From positions 89,642,618 to 89,706,617 of the forward strand of contig CP136069.1 of assembly GCA_032622095.1 (NCBI GenBank): a stretch of DNA of 64,000 nucleotides. The letters run 5' to 3'. A program made the translations under genes and the position numbers. This DNA is from Siphonodentalium dalli (lineage: Eukaryota; Mollusca; Scaphopoda; Gadilida; Siphonodentaliidae). The notes below the pieces were generated by a model. That model saw only the letters and a program-made list of their open reading frames with translations, was not told the origin of the DNA and searched no databases. This document shows positions 47,233 through 57,061 of the stretch, in pieces; position 1 is the first letter of the stretch, and the number at the start of each line of letters is the position of its first letter.

Positions 47233-47904
47233 GACATTCAATCGCAGGTGGACAGTTTTCCGTAGTTGGTAATAACAATAGTTGGACTTAATATCAAGCA
47301 CTGTTTGATTATAGCTTGTGGCATATCCTTGGTTACCTCCACTTGTGACATAATCGCAGTCGAATCTACGTAAAAATCGTAGATGGAAAGATTGTAGGGT
47401 AGTCAATCACGTGGTCATCCATGGTTACGAACAACCCACGATATTCTCATCTACAATAACATTGCAATTGTGTGAACAAACTATCCATGACTTTATCGAG
47501 CCTGATTCCTCCACTTACGATTGAATCGTGGTCGTCTGAACATTCACTTAGAAATTCTAGTTCTGTCAGATCTATTACTGTGTTTATGATCCCGGAATAA
47601 AAATTTCACAGAATTGCCTCAATATATACATGCTGCACCTAGTGAGGCCACATGGGGAATAAATATCGCAAAACTGTTATCAGCAAAGGGGTTATCAGCA
47701 GTGTTTGGGGGGGGGGGTGCCAGCAGATTTTTGGGGGATATCACCAAGTTTTGAGCGATATTGGTCGATGTTGATAATAGATTGCTCAAGGCAAAAAAAT
47801 TATATCAATTAAATTAATAATGAATAATATTATAACTCAAAGTGACACTCCGCAACTGATTACGGAAGTTGAAAGTAAAACGAGAACTTTGAAGTTACAC
47901 TAAC
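47233..47904. other. EEIG intron stretch, nothing recognised
   Basis: It contains a G11 tract near 47707 and a weak inverted pair near 47360-47400 (ctacgtaaaaatcgtagatg). No exon was recognised. Confidence 0.45.
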
Positions 47905-48028
47905 CTGTTTGTAAGATTTTCGTTGAGGCTAGATTGGCGGCTGTGAGACATAGACCCATAACCAGATCCTTTAGACTGGTGGCTAGCTGACCTAGAATGC
48001 CCTTTCTCAAACTCTGACTCTACAGCAT
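47905..48028 (-). CDS. EEIG1: EEIG1/2 (FAM102) homologue, serine-rich exon
   Basis: On the - strand the acceptor ctatttacag (ending 48029) and donor gttagt (47904-47899) bound 124 bases, entering in phase 1 and leaving in phase 2. The product AVESEFEKGHSRSASHQSKG continues SGYGSMSHSRQSSLNENLTN. It aligns with [20 protein letters not shown] and Y-ST-EHSRSSSLSDLTHR of vertebrate FAM102A, keeping the GHSR, QSK-SGY and HSR-SSL motifs. These are likely phosphorylatable, disordered segments. The phase joins both neighbouring exons without a break. Confidence 0.9.
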
Positions 48029-48175
48029 CTGTAAATAGAAATGAAATAACATGAGAGTTAACCCTTTCATGACCGGAGCTGCGCTGGCGCAACATTAAAA
48101 ACCGTGTGCCAATGCATTCTCTTATATATGCGAGTCGATCGTAGGTCGCCTCACATATATAAGAGAATGCATTTT

Positions 48176-48410
48176 TATCGATTTTTATTATATTATTTAC
48201 CAATTTTTATTGTTTTTTCTTTCATTCTTTAACAATTTTTATAATTTTTTCTTACATTCTATAAATTTTGTATCATTTTTTCTTATATTCTTGAACAATA
48301 TTATCATTTTTTCTTACATTCTTTAATAATTTTATAATTTTTTATCATTCTTTCTTACATTCTTTGTCAATTTTTAGAATTTTTTCTTACATTCTTCAAC
48401 AATAATATAA
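48176..48410. repeat. AT-rich tandem repeat (ttttttcttacattctt-type), about 38-45 bp unit
   Basis: The phrase attttttcttacattcttta (or close variants) recurs about five to six times (48210, 48248, 48290, 48312, 48350, 48378) with ttataat spacers. It looks like a local minisatellite expansion inside the family C element, between its two hairpins. Confidence 0.75.
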
Positions 48411-48517
48411 AATATGTTAGGCCAATGCATTATCTTATACATGCGAGGCACCCTACCTCGCATATATAAGAGAATGCACTGGCACAGAGTTTTCGCAAAA
48501 TTCAGGAAGCTCCAGTC

Positions 48518-49829
48518 TAGTGCTGTTGACAACCGGCTACTGTCGGCAACCGGTTGAACTACATACAAGCAATGCCACTGATAAAAACTAACGTATTCAG
48601 GTCCTTAATCGGCATAGGCTGATAACAGTAGCTTTTAAACAAGGGTACTTTATCAATTTTGCTACAAACGTTATCACTCAGAGGGGTATACATTCGAAAT
48701 TACGCGTATTAAAAGTCAAAATCTGGTGCCAGATCAAAAGTCTTTCCATGAATGGCAGATTACATAGTCTGGCATCGGCGGCTAAACATCAAAGATGCAT
48801 GACGTCATCTTTGATGTTCCGATGTCCGGTAAAACATGTGCACGGACGCCACTGGGTCATCGGCAAAGATCAATACAATCGTTTTCACTGCAGTACGGCA
48901 TGGTCATTTGACATCTACTCTTCGACTGACTACTTGTAGACAGTATCATGGATACCCAAGAAATGAGTAAATCAGATGTCTCGGCACATTTCAAAGAGAA
49001 ATTGGCAGGATGCAAACTCTGAGAACCAACCCTATTTACATACGCTCGGTCTATACTTCTAACATTACTGAGTTTGAGTAATCTCAGTCGATGAAGTTCA
49101 AATGAACTCGAATCAAAGTGGTGTTCCTGTGCAGTCGGACTTATTTGCATATACTAATGACTAATTCTCAGCATTTGATTGTCTTCTAACAGAAAACACT
49201 GTTTTCAGCAGGTTTTCAGCTGTTTTTAAAATTTTCATTTGTTAACTTCATAAAGTTCACAAACTTTATAATTGTGTTTATCGGTCGTCAGTCATCCTAT
49301 CCATCTCAAATTGCCAAAGAACACCCAGCAGTTAAAATACCTGAGTCACATGACTTGATAATCAATAATCGGCCAGTCTCGTAATCGCTATAATGGCAAT
49401 AAAAAACTGCCGATATTTGCATGTACGAACATATGTATATACGTGTAGGTCACACAATATTCTTCCCAAAATAACAAGTCAGGTAGCAGTCGCAACTGCA
49501 GTACAAACAGGTCAAGCATGACATGATGACACGTCTATTTATAAACACTGCGAGTGTTAGTTCACTGTGTTATCTGCCAAGTTGTCAAAACGTGACTTTG
49601 TGACGTTCGTGTTTGGTGATTTACATTCGTTTAATACAAGCTCTGTCTGTGTAAACATTACGCGAGTTTGCCATAAAGTTAATAATCAAATTATGCTGAT
49701 ATATTGGTACATATTATGGTGTAAATAATCAGTGTAAAGTCATAGGTTGAACTAGCGGATAACCGGTTATGATCCGGTTACACGTCGCGGTTAACCGGCT
49801 ACAAAAATAGGTCAACCGTTTCAGCACTA
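48518..49829. mobile_element. hAT-like element (TAGTGCTG ends) with 8 bp TSD
   Basis: It starts TAGTGCTGTTGACAACCGGC and ends CCGTTTCAGCACTA, giving 8 bp perfect terminal repeats. It lies between perfect 8 bp duplications ctccagtc (48510-48517 and 49830-49837). Subterminal ccggttaac/gttgaac motifs recur at both ends. It is 1312 bp with no intact transposase. Confidence 0.9.
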
Positions 49830-49950
49830 CTCCAGTCATGGAAGGGTTAAATGGGCTCTATTTCTTTTTGGCTGCCAGCTACAGCTACATCAGTTTTTCA
49901 TAAATTTATAAGTAATAAATTCAACTTATAAACACCATGTATAGTCTAAT

Positions 49951-50130
49951 TTAACCCTTACTCACTGTACTAAACGGACTCTCCCATTCAGTTCTAAAAG
50001 TATACATTGGAATTGTCTATTATTAATTTGGAGGGGTGTCAATGTAATAAAATCAGATGACAGACAGAAAAACAGATAAATATCAAGAGAAAAATGATTA
50101 GGTGGGAAATGTTCAGATAATAAGTTCGGT
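49951..50130. mobile_element. piggyBac-like MITE, family E, left half
   Basis: TTAA-CCCTTACTCACTGTACTA, then cccattcagttctaaaagta, ttaatttggaggggtgtc and gggaaatgttcagataataa. The right end is missing; unrelated sequence follows. Confidence 0.65.
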
Positions 50131-50446
50131 CTTTGTTGTACTTGTAATATTAAATGGACTGATGTGAAATAAGTTAGTTTTATATAAGTCTGTAAAACAA
50201 CTATCATCAACAAGTACATTTGAAAATAGAATGACTTTGTTCTTATGTTCATTAATAATAACACACCAATAATGACATTTCACAAACATTACTGTTACAG
50301 TGGAGTTACTGATAAAAGTCCAGTTAGTCAAATAAGACACAAAGTTAAATAACGAGAGGCCGATCATGATCAGCAGATGTTTAACCCATCCCTCGGCGAT
50401 AGTAAATATCTATCAATGGAATCATATATTGAATTATAGAGTATAC
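50131..50446. other. EEIG intron stretch with a J-element head motif
   Basis: At 50352-50398 the motif cgagaggccgatcatgatca and gcagatgtttaacccatccc matches the start of the composite element at 17354. Otherwise nothing was recognised. Confidence 0.45.
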
Positions 50447-50454
50447 TGTCATGT

Positions 50455-51578
50455 TAGGGTCCTGCGAATATTCGATATTCGATTTGAAAGTCAAATTCGA
50501 TTTGAATTCGAGTCGAAATTTCCAACTCGAAATTTCGAATATATATGGATGAAATTATTAGCTGCTTACGAACACGTACACACGTCGATCTTAGCTGTTT
50601 CTGTGCCATTTAATTACCTAAAATTATGAATACATGTATGTGCGCTTTATAATTCTTATTGTACATCACGAATATACGCATGCTATTAAATATATTTATG
50701 GCCAGTAATTAGCCACCAGATTAGGACCACTAAATACGTCTGAATTCTAGCTTTGAACATGGTTGCCAAAAGCTCTGAAATCGCTGTTGGACCGACGACG
50801 CACGTAAATTATAATAACTATGAGACTGAGCAACTGCTAGCATTATCCGCCGACTGTCTATCTCAGGTTCCGCGTTATTTGTATGTGACATCGTTGATGA
50901 TGTAAACTTCACGTGTTTCAGGGGTCGAAAAGTGCATGTTGGTGGAGTTTTCTTTTGAAGTTGACTGTCAGTTTCGGAGCATTTCTTTGGCACTTGACAA
51001 TAAGTCGTCCGTTATTCATGTTTATTTTAAACATGATAGGCTTCTCAGGCAGTGCAAGAACTTACACGTGTGACGAATACAACATGGTGTATAAATCGCA
51101 AGCATCTGGGACAATGACCCATCTATGGAATCATCAGTTCCAGAAGCACCCAGTACTACATAAACATGCTACCCTGTGACTGTTGTTGCATCTTCAAGTT
51201 TACAACGGGCGTTTCCGAATGGCCATTTGCAATTTTGCATGTACATGCAAACTGTACAAACTTTGCGTGATTTTAGTTCCGATAGGCCGGTTATATATTA
51301 ATCGTCATGACGTCCACATGATGTTTTTCTTCTCGACAATAATCAATTGAAGTTAATAGTATCGCGATCGACGGTTGATCGCCACATAAGTTATGATGGA
51401 ACTTCATGGAAGTTCATAGAACGTTTCAAACATCATCTAATCGTTGTCAAAACATGCCTAATTGAGAATGCAACACACATGTATAATTCGATTCGATATT
51501 CGATTCGATATTCTATTCGAATTCTTCAATTCGATTCGATATTCGATTCGATCAAAAACTCCAATTCGCAGGACCCTA
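50455..51578 (+). mobile_element. hAT-like element (TAGGGTCCTGCGAA ends), 8 bp TSD, BED-finger relic
   Basis: The ends are TAGGGTCCTGCGAAT and ATTCGCAGGACCCTA. The perfect 8 bp duplication tgtcatgt lies at 50447-50454 and 51579-51586. Subterminal ttcgatattcgattcg repeats are at both ends. Inside, a + strand frame (about 51060-51178) reads YTCDEYNMVYKSQASGTMTH followed by LWNHQFQKHP. This resembles a BED zinc finger (C-x2-C ... H-x4/5-H), as found at the N-terminus of hAT transposases, with the second cysteine replaced by tyrosine. The rest of a transposase is absent, so the element is dead. 1124 bp. Confidence 0.85.
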
Positions 51579-51586
51579 TGTCATGT

Positions 51587-52244
51587 ACTAAATTAGTATA
51601 GACAAATGTACGTAATAAAACAAATTCCCAAATTATTGGAATTTATGGGTCCTAGTTCCAATCTCGCACTAAGAGTGTCACTTTGACATCGGTAGACATA
51701 TAATAACATTAAAATACCCTAGGACCCCTAACCTGAGATAAATTACAAACAGTTCATACCCTGGTGGTCAGATTAGCTCTCGAGAAAATAGTTTAGACAA
51801 CAGAAATGTATTATCCATATAATGTTTATACAGCCATAATATGACGAGGATTCTGGCCCCTGTGTCCCCTAAATGAAACAGATTATCAGAGTTCATATAA
51901 AATAGTTCATATAAAAGCAGTCAATAGAACGATTTCACACATTAGAATGTTTTAAGTAGCTTGGACGCTAAAATCAATATCATTCAATGTTAATCTTCTA
52001 AGTGCTCTGTGGCCTCTAAAATTAAATCAACCATGACAGTATGAACAAATTGGAAACTATGGTTCATGGCAATAATTCACTCCAATTATTAATTAACAAC
52101 ATCTGTCCTATTGGACTGGAGAAAAAGATTTCTTATTTCATTTAGAATTATCTGACCCTTTTGTTCCCTTGTCGCTAGGACCACCTGAAGCCCCTGCTTC
52201 TGATCAGATAAAAAATGTTGGGAGTTATCGCAGCATGCATGAAT
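51587..52244. other. EEIG intron stretch, nothing recognised
   Basis: No exon or repeat family was recognised, apart from gatcagataaaaaatgttggg, a J-type phrase near 52202. Confidence 0.4.
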
Positions 52245-52358
52245 TCTCTAAGAGCTCTTTCCATCAATGTATCACAATATTATAATCAATAAATTTGAAA
52301 AATGATCAAGGAAATATGGGTTGATACAAAAATCGGACTTGGCACTGAAAGAGTTAAA
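52245..52358. mobile_element. piggyBac-like MITE, family D, right half
   Basis: It runs aagagctctttccatcaatg to cggacttggcactgaaagag-TTAA, matching the right half of family D copies. It ends about 15 bp from the EEIG exon donor at 52372. Confidence 0.75.
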
Positions 52359-52372
52359 GCACATCAACATAC

Positions 52373-52533
52373 CATTTGACTTAATGCTTGGACGGTCTCT
52401 TCTGGTTAGGCTGCCAAAGCCACTGCTGTCAGAGGCTAGGCTCCCCTCACTGCAGTCTTCATTCACCCTGTAGCTTCCATGCTCGTCCGGGATAATATCT
52501 CCAGGTACATGTAATGTGAAATGACCTGTTGGG
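52373..52533 (-). CDS. EEIG1: EEIG1/2 (FAM102) homologue, exon following the C2 domain
   Basis: On the - strand the acceptor atgtttgcag (ending 52534) and donor gtatgt (52372-52367) bound 161 bases. The first base completes a codon from the unseen previous exon (phase 2), and the exon leaves in phase 1, matching the 47905-48028 exon. It reads PTGHFTLHVPGDIIPDEHGS, later CSEGSLASDSSGFGSLTRRD. The position and Ser/Gly-rich content correspond to the linker after the N-terminal C2 domain (around the SGDPCF segment) in FAM102A. The exons for the C2 domain itself were not found to the right within the window. They may lie outside it, or partly in the gap at 53161-53260. Confidence 0.8.
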
Positions 52534-52604
52534 CTGCAAACATAAACAAAAACTTTCATTGAAGGTAACTCAACTTCTATCTACCTTTAAGATGCATAAT
52601 CCGA

Positions 52605-52835
52605 TTTAACGCTCCCAAATTACTATTTCTTTGGCTTCGGGGGTAAAAAATATTTGATTCGAGTCGAGAAACCCACCTATCAAAGCTCAAAGTGATCAGA
52701 TATTGATTTTTGAAATCTATTATTTTTCACCACCAGTACTATTTGGCGGCCTGGCAAAAAGAAAGGACGAGAAGATGGTCTCGGACCAAATTGCAGATGA
52801 AGATGGATAACTCTAAAATCAAGTGACTTTAAGTG
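52605..52835. mobile_element. Family G MITE, left half plus short remnant
   Basis: The sequence cgctcccaaattactatttc, ttggcttcgggggtaaaaaa and acccacctatcaaagctcaa matches the left arm of the palindrome at 14901-15341. It is followed by ggataactctaaaatcaagt from the same arm. The mirror arm is missing. Confidence 0.7.
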
Positions 52836-53160
52836 TTAGGTATTTGACATTGCGGACAAATTTCATTGAACAAAATGTTGATAAATAACATGTTTTGGGA
52901 AATTTTATACTATAGTTGGCTTAGTCCAAGTCTGCTCATACTAAAACTAGCTAAGATATTGTGATAGCTAGTTTTAGTACGAGACCAACACTACAGGCTT
53001 TGTGACATGAGTGACATAAAACCACAATTAAATGTAATCAAATATCACAATTGCGACAATAAACGGGTTTATTCCATAGAAGACATGATATTTGTAACTA
53101 TTGCAGTATTAAAGACCCGGTGCCATTGCATTCTCTTACACAATGTATATGCGAGTCTCC
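52836..53160. other. Stretch with a family C hairpin cut by the gap
   Basis: A short inverted pair ctaaaactagcta / tagctagttttagta is at about 52942-52979. At 53106-53160 a family C phrase (aaagacccggtgccattgca, ttctcttac... atatgcgagtctcc) runs into the assembly gap. Confidence 0.55.
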
Positions 53161-53260
53161 NNNNNNNNNNNNNNNNNNNNNNNNNNNNNNNNNNNNNNNN
53201 NNNNNNNNNNNNNNNNNNNNNNNNNNNNNNNNNNNNNNNNNNNNNNNNNNNNNNNNNNNN
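53161..53260. other. Assembly gap, 100 N
   Basis: A run of exactly 100 N, the usual placeholder for a gap of unknown size. The sequence left of it is a family C MITE hairpin, and right of it the poly-C array begins, so both sides are hard to assemble. Real sequence, including EEIG exons, could be missing here. Confidence 0.99.
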
Positions 53261-53826
53261 CCTGAATTAATTTGTTTACCTCAACATCTAATGGCGAGTT
53301 AGTCTCATTTTATCGTTCACTATCACTATGTGACTAAGAAAAACTATCATAGGTGACAAGGAAGCATGATTTTTCTGTAAAAGAGACAATAATTATAGTT
53401 CGGCCAGAATTTTCATTGGAATTTACCTAGTTTATCTCCCCCCCCCCCCCCCCCCCCCCCCCGCCTGGATTTTCCATACCTTAACATCTATTGACGAGAT
53501 ATTCTCATTTTATCATTCACTAGGACTATGTGACTTAGAAAAACTATCATTGGTGGCAAGGAAGCATGTATTTTCTTCAGCAGAGACATTATTGTTCAGA
53601 TTTTTTTTTATTGAAAATCACCCAGTTTATCTCCCCCCCCCCCCCCCCCCCCCACCTGAATTTTCCATACCTTAACATCTATTGGCGAGTTAGTCTCATT
53701 TTATCGTTCACTATCACTATGTGACTAAGAAAAGCTATCATAGGTGACAAGGAAGCATGATTTTTCTGTAAAAGAGACAATAATTATAGTTCAGAGAATT
53801 TTCATTGGAATTTACCTAGTTTATCT

Positions 53827-53884
<58 letters not shown>

Positions 53885-54333
53885 CCTGGATTTTCCATAC
53901 CTTAACATCTATTGGCGAGATAATCTCATTTTATCATTCACTATGACTATGTGACTTAGAAAAACTATCATTGGTAGCAAGGAAGCATGTCTTTTCTTCG
54001 GAAGAGACATTATTGTTCAGATTTTTTTTATCGAAAATCACCCAGTTTATCTCCCCCCCCCCCCCCCCGCCTGAATTTTTTTTACCTCAACATCTAATGG
54101 CGAGTTTATAGTCTCATTTTATCGTTCACTATCACTATGCGACTAAGAAAAACTATCATAGGTGACAAGGAAGCATGATTTTTCTGTAAAAGAGACAATA
54201 ATTATAGTTCGGAGAATTTTCATTGGAATTTACCTAGTTTATCTTCCCCTCCCCCCCCCCCCTGAATATTTCATACCTTAACATCTATTGGCAAGATAGT
54301 CTCATTTTATCATTCACTATGACTATGTGACTC

Positions 54334-54526
54334 AAAGAGCTCTTTCCATCAATGTTTCACATTATTATAATTTCACATTATTATAATCAATAATGTGACA
54401 CACTGATGGAAAGAGCTCGAGAGCTCTCTCCATCAATGTTTCACATTATTATAATCAATAAATTTGGGAAATGCTCAAGGAAATATGGGTTGATACAAAA
54501 ATCGGACTTGGCACTGAAAGGGTTAA
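54334..54526. mobile_element. piggyBac-like MITE, family D, copy 4, in the centre of the poly-C array
   Basis: The sequence caaagagctctttccatcaa, with a duplicated ttcacattattataat segment, is followed by agagctctctccatcaatgt and cggacttggcactgaaaggg-TTAA. The left end is truncated at the array junction. Confidence 0.75.
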
Positions 54527-54655
54527 CCACAGCAGAATTATTGTTAATTTTTCAAGATTTAGTACGAAATATGGCTTGTTGTCATTCGTCGGAAAGTTCT
54601 CAACTAAATCCTGAAAAATTACACATAATGCTGCTGTGGTTAAGGAGTCGATTAT
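54527..54655. mobile_element. Family B MITE, both ends truncated
   Basis: The sequence ccacagcagaattattgtta ... gctgtggttaaggagtcgat with mirror arms lacks the CAGTAATG termini. It directly follows the TTAA of the family D copy. Confidence 0.7.
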
Positions 54656-57061
54656 CAGTGTGTATCAATAATACTTCATATTGAATGATATTGAGACTAT
54701 CTCGCCAATAGATGTTAAGGTATGGAAAATCCAGGCAGGGGGGGAAGATAAACTAGGTAAATTCCAATGAAAATTCTCCGAACTATAATTATTGTCTCTT
54801 TTACAGAAAAATCATGCTTCCTTGTCACCTATGATAGTTTTTCTTAGTCACATAGTGATAGTGAACAATAAAATGAGACTAACTCGCCAATAGATGTTAA
54901 GGTATGGAAAAATTCAGGCGGGGGGGGGGGGGGGGAGATAAACTGGGTGATTTTCAATAAAAAAAATCTGAACAATAATGTCTCTGCCGAAGAAAAAGAC
55001 ATGCTTCCTTGCCACCAATGATAGTTTTTCTAAGTCACATAGTCATAGTGAATGATAAAATGAGACTATCTCGCCAATAGATGTTAAGGTATGAAAAATT
55101 CAGGCGGGGGGGAAGATGATCAGGGCCCGGGGGGAAGATAACCTAGGTTATCTTACCCCCCGGGGGGGGGAAGATAAACTAGGTAAAACCAGTTTATCTC
55201 CCCCCCCCCCCCCCCCCCCCCCCCCCCGGGGGGAAGATGCGCAGGGGGGGGGAGATGTCGTAGCACACCTGTATGGTTTTAAATGTTGCGTCTAACATCA
55301 TGCATTAAGCGCAGGTCTGTCTGTGCGGGTCACTATGAATACCGGACACAACCGAACATAACCGAACACAACCGAAAACAAGTCCAAATAAGGGGTTAAA
55401 AGACGGAAATATATAAAATAAAGTTTATAACGATGTGTGTGGGTATGTAAGCTAGTGATATGTGAAGTTTGGTGCAATTTGGTCGATTAAACGTTATGTT
55501 AATGAAAGTTTTATGTAATTTTACGCCATCGGCGCATAAGACAGCGTCCGGCATTATGGCCGCTAGCTCTATGAATACCGAACACAAGTTCAAATAAGGC
55601 GTATATTAGGGAAATAAATGAAATAAATTTTATAATCATGTGTGTGTATATGTAAGTTAGTGATATGTGAAGATTGATGCAATTTGGCCTATTGAAAGTT
55701 TAGTTATTTGTAGGTTTATGTACAATATTAGCTGTCGCACGTAAACCAGAGTTCGGCAAGATGGCGGCCAACTCTATGAATACCGAACACAAGTTCAAAT
55801 AAGGCGTATATAAGGTAAATATATAAAATAAAGTTTGTACTGATGTGTATTTATATGCAAGTTAGTGATATGTGAAGTTTGATGCAATTTGGCCTATTGA
55901 AAGTTTAGTTATTTGTAGGTTTATGTACAATATTAGCTGTCGGCACGTAAACCAGAGTTCGGCAAGATGGCTGCTAACTCTGTGAATACCGAACACAAGT
56001 ATAAAAGGGAAATATATATAATAAAGTTTATAATGATAATGATGTGTATGTTTATGTAAGTTAGTGGTACCGGTATGTGAAGTCGGCACGCAAGTGAGAG
56101 TTCAGCGAGGATTTCTATGAATATAGAACACAAGTCAAAATAAGGGATGATTAAGGCATCAGCGATAGGTGATAATTAATCTCCCCGCACTGCGCAGTAG
56201 AGCCTTTGTTACTGATTAATTACTCTGGCTTACCGAAAAGATTTCAGGGATGTTTTGACAGTGATATTATAGCAAGTTTTCACAGGTTTCATAGAAACAA
56301 AAATGGTTGAATAAACAATATATGGGTGATGATTTATAGTTGGTATGATATTTCATAGTGAGAAAGGCCTCCTCATAATAGATAGTAAGTTGGTTTACGA
56401 GGAGGTCGAAGCTGACATCATGACGAAAAATTAAAGTATATATATATTGAGTCTTTCATGCTGAGATTAAGGTCCGTAGTCTTCGAGGCTCGTGAACAAA
56501 ATAATGTAATTTCCAAACTTTGGACCAATAATAATTGTGAAAGTTTAAACCATATTATCAAATTGGAAAATGAGTGGAAAACGTTGCGACTGACCGACTT
56601 AACTGACAATTTATCATAAATAGTTGACGATCAATTACGGGACGTTAGTGGTGCTTTACATGGCTGTGGAAATTTTCAATTAGCGAATCAGGCAATATCA
56701 TTAAAAATAAACAATAGTATATGGGTAAATATGACAGCAGACCAACGTGACCTACGCCTTATTTGAACTTGTGTTCGGTATTTATAGAGTTAGCCGCCAT
56801 CTTGCATGCCGAACTCTGGTTTACGTGCCGACAGCTAATATTGTACATAAACCTACCAATAACTAAACTTCTAATCGGTCAAATTGCATCAAACTTCACA
56901 TATCACTAACTTACATATGCACACACATCTTTATAAACTTTATTTCATATATTTCCCTCATATACACCATATTTGGACTTGTGTTCGGTATTCATAGAGT
57001 TAGCCGCCATCACGCCGGATTCTGACTCGGTGTGAAATTATACATAAAACTTTCATTAACG

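Larger units (their letters stand above)
48058..49850. mobile_element. piggyBac-like MITE, family C, copy 9, with two later insertions
   Basis: TTAA-CCCTTTCATGACCGGAGC is at the left and ctccagtcatggaaggg-TTAA at the right (49847-49850). The normal interior (hairpins at 48115-48168 and 48422-48475) is interrupted by an AT-rich repeat (48176-48410) and by a hAT element at 48518-49829. It lies just upstream of the serine-rich EEIG exon in the intron. Confidence 0.8.
53262..55260. repeat. Inverted array of about 195 bp units separated by long poly-C tracts
   Basis: Units containing ttaacatctattggcgagat, gaaaaactatcattggtggc (type B) or gaaaaactatcataggtgac (type A) alternate, forming an A-B dimer of about 390 bp. 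Each unit ends cagtttatctcc or tagtttatcttcc followed by a run of 16-57 C. Direct copies run to about 54335. Complementary copies, with G runs, run from about 54690 to 55260. The middle holds family D and B MITEs. The last 150 bp (palindrome ggggggaagataacctaggt, its complement and mixed C/G runs) may be partly misassembled. Confidence 0.9.

Noticed and set aside
47905-52533. PERIOD circadian protein, suggested by SGYGS/SGFGS motifs
   Set aside because: No PAS or other PER motif; the joined exons align throughout with FAM102/EEIG instead.
53007-53302. Frames spanning the N gap
   Set aside because: They contain unknown residues across 100 N and begin in a MITE hairpin.
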